This document shows positions 9,601-18,671 of a stretch of DNA of 64,000 nucleotides, piece after piece. Below the pieces are notes generated by a model. It was not told where the DNA came from. It made no database searches and saw nothing but the letters and a program-made list of their open reading frames with translations. Every line of letters starts with the position of its first letter. Position 1 is the first letter of the stretch. This stretch comes from Posidonia oceanica (taxonomy: Eukaryota > Streptophyta > Magnoliopsida > Alismatales > Posidoniaceae): assembly GCA_037176725.1 (NCBI GenBank), contig JAZBRS010000050.1, positions 10,806,001-10,870,000 of the forward strand, given 5' to 3'. The translations under genes and the position numbers were made by a program.

Positions 9601-10999
9601 CCAGCCATTGTCTCCCCCAGATGATCTGATATGGGACATTGATGTCTATGACGATTAGTTGGGTTGGAACCTGAGCTGGTCCTATCCCTATCTTTGTGGT
9701 CCACTTGCTGTGTGCTTTTCTTTCGTTGTCATCATACTTGGCAATCATCATATCAATGGGGGTTAAGGAGGCCTCATTCACGCCCAAGCCTCGTATTGTA
9801 TTCAACGAGCAAATGTTCATTGATGGACCGGTATTTATGAGCACTTCAGAAATTAAGTGATTGTTTATAGAAATGGTTACATTTAATGGTGCTTTTCTCC
9901 TCTCTACTGGTGCCAACTCGTTATCAGCAAAGGTAATGATTGGCTCTACAAAGGCTGCTGTAGATATGATATGGAGTTCCTCTGCTGGCATGTCTGGGGC
10001 AACTTGGACCTTCTCTAGCACTTCTTGCAGAGCTTTCCGGTGTTGATTTGAGCTGTTTATGAGGTAATAGATCGAGATCCTGGCCTGCATCTTCTTTAAC
10101 TGCTCTAAGATGTCATACTCCCTAGACCCGGGTCCTACTTCAGGTTTGACCGGCTCTATTTGCTCTGCTGGTGGCATGATTCGATTTGACAGCCTCCCTC
10201 CTCTGGTGATGGGTGCAACAACCTCATTTTCTTTAGATGCTACCTTCTTGAATGGCCAAGCAAAGATGGACTCCTTCCGTATAGATCCGCCGAGCTCTGG
10301 TGGCTTTCTAGCTCGCTGTTCTGTTGGCACTCGGAAGATTGGGAATGATGGAGTAGTAGTGCTCCGAAGTACTGAAGTGCTGAGGGCCGACAATTGTCCT
10401 GATGGTGGCCTTGCTGCTCTGAAGATTGGGGAGACTGGTGACGACAGCAACTTAGGATCCCATAGTGGTGATTTTTTCCATGGCAGACGTTGTGACTCCT
10501 CTTCCCGAAGGGTTGCAATTTGTGGCTCCGTCATCTTGAATGTGTATAGAATCCCTGGTCGATTAGCTGGAATGCTGACGACCGCTTCTTCGTATTTGAA
10601 TTTTAGCATTTGATGAATCGAAGATGCTATAGCCCCGACCTCCGCTAGCCAAGACCTCCCTAGGATGAGTGGCTCCAGGACTTCCTCCTTCATATTGATC
10701 ACCGAAGTGATACTGGTCAAAGGACCGACTGTGATTTCCATGGGTATCGTCCCTAGTGTCAATTTCTCTTTCTGATCAAACCTGTTGCACATAAAGGGAG
10801 TTCTATTTAGCTCGCCCTCATTTAGCCCTAAGCTCCGGAGTGTGGAGAGAGAACTGAGGCTTCGGCTTGCTCCAGTGTCGACCAATACTCCTTGCAGCAC
10901 ATTATCATTGATGCCCACTGTGATGACGAGTGGCAGCTCTTGCTTATGTGGGGGTGGAAGATCTGAATCCTTGAAGACTATGTTTTCCCATTCAAATTG
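9563..10999 (-). pseudogene. E1 pro: two tandem retropepsin domains, second with NTG
   Basis: The frame continues directly from gag after one TAG (11000-11002). Retropepsin 1: LPLVITVGINDNVLQGVLVDTGASRS (active-site DTG at 10871-10882) ending PLILGRSWLAEVGA. Then comes a Pro/Ser-rich linker of about 150 residues. Retropepsin 2: VTISINNHLISEVLINTGPS (9827-9838) ending QIIWGRQWLDNL. The second domain, with its preceding RISIYYLINSSNQHRKAL segment, matches the single protease of E2 and E3 and so is the ancestral one. Its catalytic Asp is Asn here, while the additional upstream copy keeps DTG. Confidence 0.85.
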
Positions 11000-12190
11000 C
11001 TAATTGGCTTTTTGAACTTGGCTTTCTTCCTCTATGTCTTCTTGTGACTCCTCCACTACTGCCGTGAGGTTGAACTGGCTAAGGAGCTCCTTCACTGTTA
11101 GTCCTTCATCCACCTCACTGTCCCAGTCATCATCTGAGATTATTCCCCAGTGCTCAGCTTCACTGTCCCAATCCTCTTCCAGTATGACATGGTTGTCCCA
11201 ATCCTTTAGTGGATTAGGGAGCTGCTCGTCCTGGAATGCCATGACTTGATGCTTGGGGAGAGGGTTGCTGTAGACCTGTTGAGACGTCCTTGTCTGCTTT
11301 CTTTGTTTGGCTCTATTGACCAGGACATCCCATTCAAACACGTCTGCCTCCACCATGTCATAGACTATGTCCCTAAAAGTCCAACTGTCATTGATGTTGT
11401 GGCCATGCATTCTATGGAACGGGCAGTATTTGCTCCGATCACAATTTGGCAATTCAGGCTTAGCTGGTGGGAATTCGAGCGCTTTTGCTTCCTCTAGTTC
11501 TATGAACATGTCGGCTAGCATGACTGGTAGGGGAGAGTAATGGTCTCTTCTTCCCTTTTTGCGTGGCAATGGAGGGGGAACATTATGATAACCGCTCCCA
11601 CTCCCAGTGTTGTTGGGGGGATTCCGGTTGTTGGTTTGGCCATTTTGATTACCCCTAGTCCATTGCTGCCGGGGAGCATTCCACATAGGGCGAATCTGCT
11701 GCTGAGGGGGAGGGTTATTCCATGCCTGCTGCTGCTGAGGAGGGCGGCTCCATGCTTGTTGTTGCTGGGGAGGAGGGTGGCTCCAAGCTTGTTGTTGCTG
11801 AGGAGGAGGGTGGCTCCATGTTGGCTGCTGTGAAGCCAGTATAGCCCTTTGTTCGAATGGCCTAGGGGCGGGGCTCATCTTATTGATGACTCCGGTCACT
11901 CCCTCTATCACCTGTGCTTTCCGGCTTTTCTTTGGCTCCTCTATGAATTCATGCAAGTTTTCTTTAAAGGAGGCCGCCACTTCATACAAAGCTGTTACAT
12001 TAGGGCAATAGGCATTCACTAGCCCCTTCTTCATTGGTCCAGTTGTGTTTGCAATTTGGGTCTGGACCACTTGTCTCTCCAGAATGGTCAGCCCTGATCT
12101 GGCCGCCATTTCCCACCATCTGTTGGCAAATGTTACCCAGCTTTCACCTTGCTTCATGACCTCCTTGCTTAAGTCGGCTTGGGGTTTATC
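11000..12190 (-). pseudogene. E1 gag, C-terminal part with degenerate zinc knuckle
   Basis: Begins after a frameshift from the N-terminal part and reads ESWVTFANRWWEMAARSGLT, then a Gln/Pro/Trp-rich repeat (WSHPPPQQQQA, four units at about 11700-11830). Next is the Tat-type knuckle KYCPFHRMHGHNINDS, in which the last Cys is Ser, and an acidic tail rich in DWDSE. It ends at TAG 11000-11002, in frame with the protease. The stop context is TAG CAA TTT, close to the known plant readthrough signal TAG-CAR-YYA. A CAG-to-TAG mutation is the simpler reading. Confidence 0.8.
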
Positions 12191-12981
12191 TTGTGCTGGT
12201 ACTTTGTGAGGAAGCTCTCTCTGATTTTATCAAAGCTGCTGAGGTCTTCCTTGCAGAGAGTGAGAAACCAATCCATTGGCTCTCCTTCGAGTGAGTAGAA
12301 GAACAGGTCCACCACAAGCCCCAAATCATGGAAATAGGGGGCTGACTCCATTTGGAACCGCACTAAGTGACTGAGTGGGTTGGTGGTTCCATTGAACTTG
12401 GGAGTCTTCAGGTACTTGAAGCCTGGAGGTAATCTGAATGGGGAAAACCGGCTCATGTCAAAGTTTGCCGGAGCCTGGGTATGTACCCCTAATGCACTGA
12501 GCATTTTTCTCATCTCATCCAAATTTGTTATCCCGGCTGATGGGGTCGGGACATGTGAATTGAAGGACGGATGGTTCTGCTGCTGATGGAGGTAGCTGTT
12601 GCAGAATTGTTGAGGTGCGACCTGCTCGTATCGCGGGGGAGATGCCTGGTGGTAATGATGATCTGGCCGAGGCTGATTGCCTACCAGAGGTGGTTGGGGA
12701 TGTCTTGGATAGACTCCTTCCTTGTATTCGCCTTGTGGCATGTAGTTGTGTTCCTGAATCAAGGGGTTGGCCCTTGAGTTATAAGCTCCGTTGAGTGCTG
12801 TGCCCTGACCTGGGTGGTTTGTGTCCGGCGGTGGGTTGCCATTTTGTCCCTGGTATAGATCTTCAGGGGTATGGTCCGCAACTGGCCTTCGTTGTCCTTC
12901 ACCGAGATGGGGTGGCTGCTGGAGGTTGTTTAGACATGGCCTCGTTTGGGCTGATGTCTCTTCGTTTAAGAACTGATACAT
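12169..12981 (-). pseudogene. E1 gag, N-terminal part
   Basis: A Gln/Pro/His-rich first 150 residues precede the capsid-like gag domain: LPPGFKYLKTPKFNGTTNPL, HLVRFQMESAPYFHD, FFYSLEGEPMDWFLTL and FDKIRESFLTKYQHKI. The frame stops at 12169; the continuation lies one frame away, so a single-base indel near 12180 breaks gag. The first ATG at 12981 is a plausible start, preceded by about 1.66 kb of leader. Confidence 0.85.
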
Positions 12982-14645
12982 GGCTCTGTACTGAATTGAG
13001 TCCAGATCTAAGGCTTCTCCGATGATTGGGTGGTAGATTGTAGCCTCCTATCTCGAGATACTTGCTGAGTCTGACCTCTCTCTTTCTGGCTGATCAGCTT
13101 TGTGGATTTAATTCATCATTGCTGCAGCTTTTGAGATGGAATTGGCTTCAGGGCGTAATACACCTCAGTATAAGGCGTATAACGTTGGACGCACAATATC
13201 AGGTGTTCAACGTCCCTAGTTGTATTTCCTCCAACTCTTTTCCTGTCTTCTCTTTTCTTCTCAGCCTTTCACTCTCTCTTTTTTTGGCTTTTCTGATTTT
13301 TTTTTTGATGATTTTTCTTTCTTTTTTTTTGTTCTTTTTCTGCTTTTTCTCTTTTTTGCTTTTCTTCTTTTTCTTTTTTTTTAAGGATTACAAGTGCTAA
13401 GAAAAGGAAATTACAAGAACTTTAATACAGAATAAAAAAAAGAGTAAAAATAAACAGAGTTGCCCCCAACTGATACTGTCACTGTTTTGGGTTTTTCAAT
13501 GTCTTCCCCAGCCAAACAAATCACACAAAGGAGCTAAAATATAACAGCCACACAGAGAATGCGCTAGATGCGAAGTCTGCTGCGTATAACATTATACGCA
13601 AGAATCTCAGTGGCTAACGCCCTGTTTCAGAGAACTGCACAGCAACACTTTCAATCAATGATTTAAGGTTTTAATTTTTGTTTTCACTTTAAGATTAGTG
13701 TTTTAAACCTGTTGTAGCTCTCTGGGTTCCTTAAGGCTTAGGTATGGCTTTTTTTTGGAATTTCTAAGGCTCCTCACAATATGGGTGAATATGATTGGTA
13801 TTACCCCCTACCTCAACTCCTGAGAATGCTAAGGGGAGCTTGAATACACTTAGGTCCCTACCCCGTAGAGGTAGAGCGCAGCGTACTCGGGATTGATTGG
13901 GTCACTCACGTATGCATACACAGAAGAAATAAACAAACTACCAAAAGGAGGAGGGAGGAATACAAGTCAAGGCTTGAGGTTCTAATTATCTTTCACAAAA
14001 TGCCAAGGAAGAAGGAGGGCCCCTAGTAAAAGACAATGACAATACAAGTACCTTTTCTAAGCCCCTTGCAACAGAGGTGCTTGGGACCTAGATGGTTACT
14101 TATATAACCTAAGAAATGACACAAGCAATTTAGTGCCCAATGAGGGCCATGCAAGTCATAAAAAGATGTGATTTTTTTGTTACTTTTTTGCAAAGCACCC
14201 AAAGAAACTGAAGTTCCGGTCCCTTCGGTAAAGCCGATTGCCTCACACTTCAATCCTTGGGCCAGTTATGAAAAGAAAAATAAAAGGAAATTTAAAACAG
14301 AAGGTTTCTATTTAGTGGCCGTTAGACGCGGATACTGTAGCGTCTAATGTTAGACGCGCCAGATCACGCATATAACGTACTGATAGAGCTTGTTTCAAAA
14401 AAATAGTGGTTTTTACAAACCACCTCCACACCCGTGAATCCAAAGAAATGGGGAGGTGATTTCAGTTATTTGGACGTAAGAAAAAAGATGGAAAAGGGTC
14501 ATGGTGCCTCAAAACACTATGAGGAATTTCACCACTACCTTAAAACTAAAGAAAATAAGAAATTAAAACTAAACTAAGAATGTCAATAATAGAGGAGGAA
14601 GAAGAAAGAAAGGCTTACTCACCTTACACGGGGGCACTTTTAGCC
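12982..14645 (-). other. E1 5' leader with three palindrome clusters and a pyrimidine tract
   Basis: This stretch between primer site and gag has no supported gene. It contains GCGTATAACGTTGGACGC (13174-13191) and GTTCAACGTCC (13205-13215), the near-perfect palindrome TGCGTATAAC/ATTATACGCA (13581-13600), and GTTAGACG...CGTCTAATGTTAGACGCG with CGCATATAACGT (14321-14378). These match the U3 sites of the same family. On the + strand 13250-13382 is nearly pure T/C, so the transcript would carry a long purine tract. Confidence 0.6.
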
Positions 14646-14663
14646 GTTCCACCGTGATCACCA
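14646..14663 (-). other. Primer binding site of E1
   Basis: On the - strand, 3 nt (GTC) after the end of LTR B, the sequence is TGGTGATCACGGTGGAAC. It is an 18-nt complement to a tRNA 3' end with two changes from the copies elsewhere in the window. The implied tRNA 3' end resembles a plant tRNA-Arg (judged from memory). Confidence 0.7.
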
Positions 14664-14666
14664 GAC

Positions 14667-16080
14667 TATAGATATGGGGGCTTTTGGGAGTGAGAAGATG
14701 ATGGAGAAGAAGGTGAGGGAGGAGGTTTGGGGAAGAAGATGCTTCTTTTGGTTCTCTCTTGCTCGCTCTATCTTCTTCTTTCTCGAGGGCCCCTTTTTTG
14801 TATCTGACTCCGTCACTCCACGTATGATGGAATCGTTGTGATCGCCACTCTCGGTTTGCTTTTGCCGGCCCTCGAAACACCTTTGGGGAGATGTAATGTG
14901 GTTGCAGGTTCAGCTACCTCGGGACAATGCCAGCATTGCCCAAGGGTGCTCGTGATTGGTGAGCTCTTTCTTCCTTCTTCCTCCTTGTATGACAAACGTT
15001 AGCAAAGCAAAACAAACAAAACAATATAAAGATGGATCAATATGTGTAGTAGCCTATCCAGAATTAGTAGAAAAGAAAATAAAGAAAGCGTAGTAAGATA
15101 CGTACCCGAGGGGTTTGATCCCCCCGATTGCAACTAAAAGAGATGTATGCCTAGCTAAAACGATATATGAACTTGAAATAAAAATGTTTGATTATGCTAC
15201 GGAATTAAACATGCGATATTAGAAATGAAAAGGAAACAAATGAAATATAGTCCCCTCTGTCTATGCACAAGGTGCAAACCGTGTTGGCATAAAGCTAACA
15301 ACGACAAAAGGATGCTTTAGCTTTTGAAGACTCTCCTTCTTTCAAAAAATCTCCTCTCTTTTAACTTTTTAGGACCTCACTTCTCCAAGATTTTTAATCT
15401 CAAGAGAGTGTGTGAGTTCCAAAAATTCCTCCACTACTTTTTTCTCTCAAAATTCCGACCTCGAACTCTGTAGGAGTACCCCTGCTTTTATAGAAGTAAG
15501 GGAGGAACAAAAAAGGACACAAATGCCAAGTCAGCAGAGTTTCCTGTTTCAGAGGTGTTATACGCTGGACAACCAGCGTATAACGTTATACGCGAGAGTA
15601 CCCGCGTATAACGACCTCCGAGGCATAACTGCCAGGATCAGAGAAGATTCTCCAATTAAGGAGTCTTTAAGTATGATTAAACTCGACTTTGATGTCTTTG
15701 ACCGGTCAACAGGTTCCACAGAAGGCAAAATCATGATTTTTGGATTAGACCAAATAAGGAAAGCTTTGGACTGACTGGGTTGCCACGTTGGACGCTGAAA
15801 AACCAGCGGCCAACATTAGCCGCTGCAGAATCAACGGCCAACGTTGTACGCTGAGAAGCCAGCGGACAACACCCTTAATCAGTTTAACTTCCAAATTTAG
15901 TCAGGACGTGAAGAACACTCAGGTTGCCAACAATTGGGGCTTAGATAAGGATAGCATTTTGGATTTGAGAGGAACATTTGGCTTAAGTGAGATAATCAGG
16001 AATAGGTGGAGGGCTTCTAAGAGCGACCTAATGCAAGAGACTATCCTAACATGAAGGGAGTGCCAAAACGGGGTATCTAA
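14667..16080 (-). repeat. LTR B (5' LTR of E1)
   Basis: About 1.41 kb, aligned with LTR A over its whole length. The + strand ends are TATAGATA and TATCTAA; the last bases are lost at the junction with the tRNA-like segment. The TATA box is at 15484-15493 (- strand). The segment 15000-15480 is the transcribed leader part and contains no gene. Confidence 0.9.
15557..15870. promoter_or_regulatory. U3 hairpin series in LTR B, stems vary by compensating changes
   Basis: Hairpin 1 (15557-15584): arms GTTATACGCTGG and CCAGCGTATAAC, loop ACAA, perfect. Hairpin 2 (15585-15612): GTTATACGCG and CGCGTATAAC, 8-nt loop, perfect; the join of the two forms the 18-bp palindrome GCGTATAACGTTATACGC. Hairpins 3-5 (15787-15870): GTTGGACGCTG/CAGCGGCCAAC, a decayed TTAGCCGCTG copy, and GTTGTACGCTG/CAGCGGACAAC. 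All keep GTT...CGC/GCG...AAC while the inner bases change on both arms. The series lies 65-380 bp upstream of the TATA box. Confidence 0.8.
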
Positions 16081-16113
16081 AGATTGTGGGTTTGAGTCCC
16101 ACCGTGATTGCCA
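16081..16113 (-). other. 33-nt tRNA-like primer site between LTR C and LTR B
   Basis: The + strand reads AGATTGTGGGTTTGAGTCCC then ACCGTGATTGCCA, which is the variable-loop end, T arm (stem GTGGG/CCCAC) and acceptor 3' strand with CCA of a tRNA, most like tRNA-Arg. The usual 18-nt primer complement would end at GTCCC...CCA; here the match runs past the position of A58 for 15 more bases. It follows LTR C by GAC and abuts LTR B directly. Confidence 0.75.
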
Positions 16114-16116
16114 GAC

Positions 16117-17537
16117 TGTAGATATGGGGTTTTTTTGGGAGTGAGAAGATGATGGAGAAGAAGGTGAGGGAGGAGGTTTGGGGAAGAAGAGGCTTCTTTT
16201 GGCTCTCTCTTGCTCACTCTATCTTCTTCCTTCTCGGGGGCCCCTTTTTTGTATCTGACTCCGTCACTCCTCGTGTGATGGAATCGGTGTGATCGCCACT
16301 CTCGGTTCGCTTTCGCCGGCCCTTGAGACGCCTTCGGGGAGATATAGTGTGGTTGCGGGTTCAGTTACCTTGAGATAACGCCAGCATTGCCCAAGGGTGC
16401 CTGTGCTTGGTAAGCTCTTTCTTCCTTCTTCCTCCTTGTATGACAAACGTTAGCAAAGCAAAACAAACAAGACAATATAAAAATGGATCAATATGTGTAG
16501 TAATCTATCCAGAGTTAGTAGAAAAGAAAGTAAAGAAAGCGTAGTGAGATACGTACCCGAGGGGTTTGATCCCCCCAGTTGCAACTAAAAGAGATGTATG
16601 CCTAGTTAAAACAATATATGAACTTGAAATAAAAATGCTTGATTATACTACGGAAGTAAACATGTGATATCAGAAATGTAAAGGAAACAAATGAAATAGA
16701 GTCTCCTCTGTCTATGCACAAGGTGCAAACTGTGTTGGCTTGAAGCCAACAACGACAAGAGGATTCTCAAGCTTTTTCTAAGACTCTCTTTCTTTCAAAA
16801 TCTCTATTCTCACTTTCAATTCTTAAGGACCTCACTTCTCTAAGATTTTTAATCCCAAGAGCATGTGAGTTCCAAAAGTTTCTTAACTCTTTTCCTCTCT
16901 CTAAATTCTGGCCTAAATTGTGTTCCTCTCTTCCAAAACCGTCCCCTGACCCTATGGGGGTACCCTTGCTTTTATAGAAGTAAGGGAGGAACAAAAAAGG
17001 ACACAAATGCCAAGTCAGCAGAGTTTCCTGTTTCAGAAGTGTTATACGCTGGAAAGCCAGCGTACAACGTTATAAGCAAGAATACCCGCGTATAACGACC
17101 TCCGAGGCATAACTGCCAGGATCAGAGAAGATTCTCCAATTAATGAGTCTTTAAGTGTGATTAAACTCGGCTTTGATGGCTTTGACCGATCAATAAGTTC
17201 CAAAGAAGGCAAAAACATGATTTTTGAATTAGGCCAAATAAGGAAAGCTTTGGGCTGACTGGGTTGCCACGTTGGATGTTGAAAAACCAGCGACCAACGT
17301 TGTACGCTGAGAAGCCAACGGACAACATCCTTAATCAGTTTAACTTCCAAATTTGGTCAGGACGTGAAGAACACTCAGGTTGCCAACAATTGGGGCTTAG
17401 ATAAGGATAGCATTTTGGACTTGAGAGGAACATTTGGCTCAAGTGAGATAATCAGGAATAGCTGGAGGACTTCTAAGAGCGATCTAATGCAAGAGACCAT
17501 CCTAACATGAAGGGAGTGCCAAAACGGGGTATCTACA
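16117..17537 (-). repeat. LTR C, third copy of the E1-family LTR
   Basis: 1421 bp with intact family ends TGTAGATA and TATCTACA (+ strand). By eye it differs from LTR B by about 7%, more than A differs from B, so it is probably not part of the same insertion. It contains a TATA box at 16968-16977 and hairpins at 17041-17096 (GTTATACGCTGG/CCAGCGTACAAC, then a decayed copy). It interrupts the E2 protease frame, whose codons end at 17538. It may be a solo LTR plus primer site left by recombination. Confidence 0.85.
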
Positions 17538-18330
17538 ACTCCTTCTCAAAGTTTTCTACCATAACGACAATAACATCATCGCCGCGGCGGTACTTTATCA
17601 TGCGATGGAGGGTCGAGGGAAGGACCTAATGCTTGTGGAGCCAAGGGCGCCCAAGCAGGAAGTTAAAGTTTGGCTTCAAGTCAACGACATAGAATTCTAC
17701 ATCGAATACGATCGGGCCAATGGGAAGAGGAATAATCAGGATCCCTAGAGCGTCATGGTGGGTATTGTTAAAAGCTGTCATTCCTTTTACAGCTGGTGTG
17801 ATATCCTCAGCTTTGAATCCGAGCTTTGTTGCAGTACCCAAGGGGCAGACATTAAGGCCTGACTCGTTATCAACCAGTGTTAGAGGAATGCGAAAGTTTT
17901 TGAACTGAACCATGACGAACAAGAGTTGGCTGTGATTAATCCCCGTCGGTGGCAGCTCATCACTTGTAAAAGAGATGACCTGGGGCTCTGCAATCATCCC
18001 TACCATGCTTTCCAAGGCTGAAGGCTCAATAGACTGGGACGCACGGGTGGCTTGGAACACACGAAGAAAAGCTTCGCGGTGTTCAGCAGAGGTGTGGATC
18101 AGGTCCCAAATGGAAATGTCGGCTTTAACCTTCTTAAGTTGGGAAGTTATGTTGGCCTTGGGTTGGTTCTTCTTTGCAGTAGGAGGGGTGGCTTTGGCAG
18201 CAAGCTCTAAAGGGACAGTCACAGGGGGCTGGCTATAGGCCTGGCTTGCTATAGGTTGGGCAGGGGTTTGGCTCACTACAGGTTGGTTAGAGGCCTGGTC
18301 TGCTATGGGTTGGCTAGAGGGTGGAGGCAT
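17538..18330 (-). pseudogene. E2 protease fragment
   Basis: Pro/Ala/Gln-rich linker, then KADISIWDLIHTSAEHREAF, ISFTSDELPP and the retropepsin LFVMVQFKNFRIPLTLVDNE followed by SGLNVCPLGTATKLGF and FLLGRPWLHKH. The active-site region reads VDNESG where V-D-T/N-G-S is expected. A TAG at about 17626 is followed in frame by VLPSTLHRMIKYRRGDDVIV and VENFEKEL before LTR C begins, so the insertion point is inside the coding frame. Confidence 0.85.
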
Positions 18331-18671
18331 AGCAGGTTCTGGATAGTTTGGCCTAGCTGCCGGTGCTGGGGGTCTGTAGACCCTCCCTGATCACATTACT
18401 TCCGCACACATTTCTGTGGCGTAGCTGTAGGGTACGCGATGGGTGTTCTGAGTTAAATCAATAACCACAAGAGCACGTGCTGCGAACACAGGAGGGGCTG
18501 CAGGGGGCCTACTGGATACTGAGGAGAAAGGTAAGGTTGTTGGGGAGGGAAGGCAGGGGTTGGCTGAGGTCTGCCTAAAAGGTGTAAAGGGGATCCTAGC
18601 TGAGGCCGCCCTAAGAGATGGACAGGGGATCTAGGCTGGGCCCTAGCTAGGAGGTGTATAGGGGGTTGAGC

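Larger units (their letters stand above)
5090..16080 (-). mobile_element. E1: Ty3/gypsy (Tat-type) retrotransposon, LTR A to LTR B, deleted pol
   Basis: On the - strand the order is 5' LTR (B), primer binding site, long leader, gag, two protease domains, G-patch linker, RT, truncated RNase H, short hairpin array, polypurine tract and 3' LTR (A). The second RNase H and integrase are missing. The LTRs differ by roughly 5% in the part compared by eye. No 5-bp target duplication is evident (GAGAC on the left, GATTG on the right), so at least one end has been rearranged. The element cannot be autonomous. Confidence 0.85.

Noticed and set aside
14023..14253. A 76-codon frame in the E1 leader
   Set aside because: Isolated, no domain, lies in a leader with many stops around it.
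16081..16113. A tRNA gene
   Set aside because: Only the 3' third of a tRNA is present, including the CCA that plant tRNA genes do not encode, and it sits at the primer-site position next to an LTR.
5090..17537. 5-bp target site duplication around E1 plus LTR C
   Set aside because: The flanks (GAGAC on the left; GATTG beyond LTR B or AACTC beyond LTR C) do not match, so no duplication is claimed.
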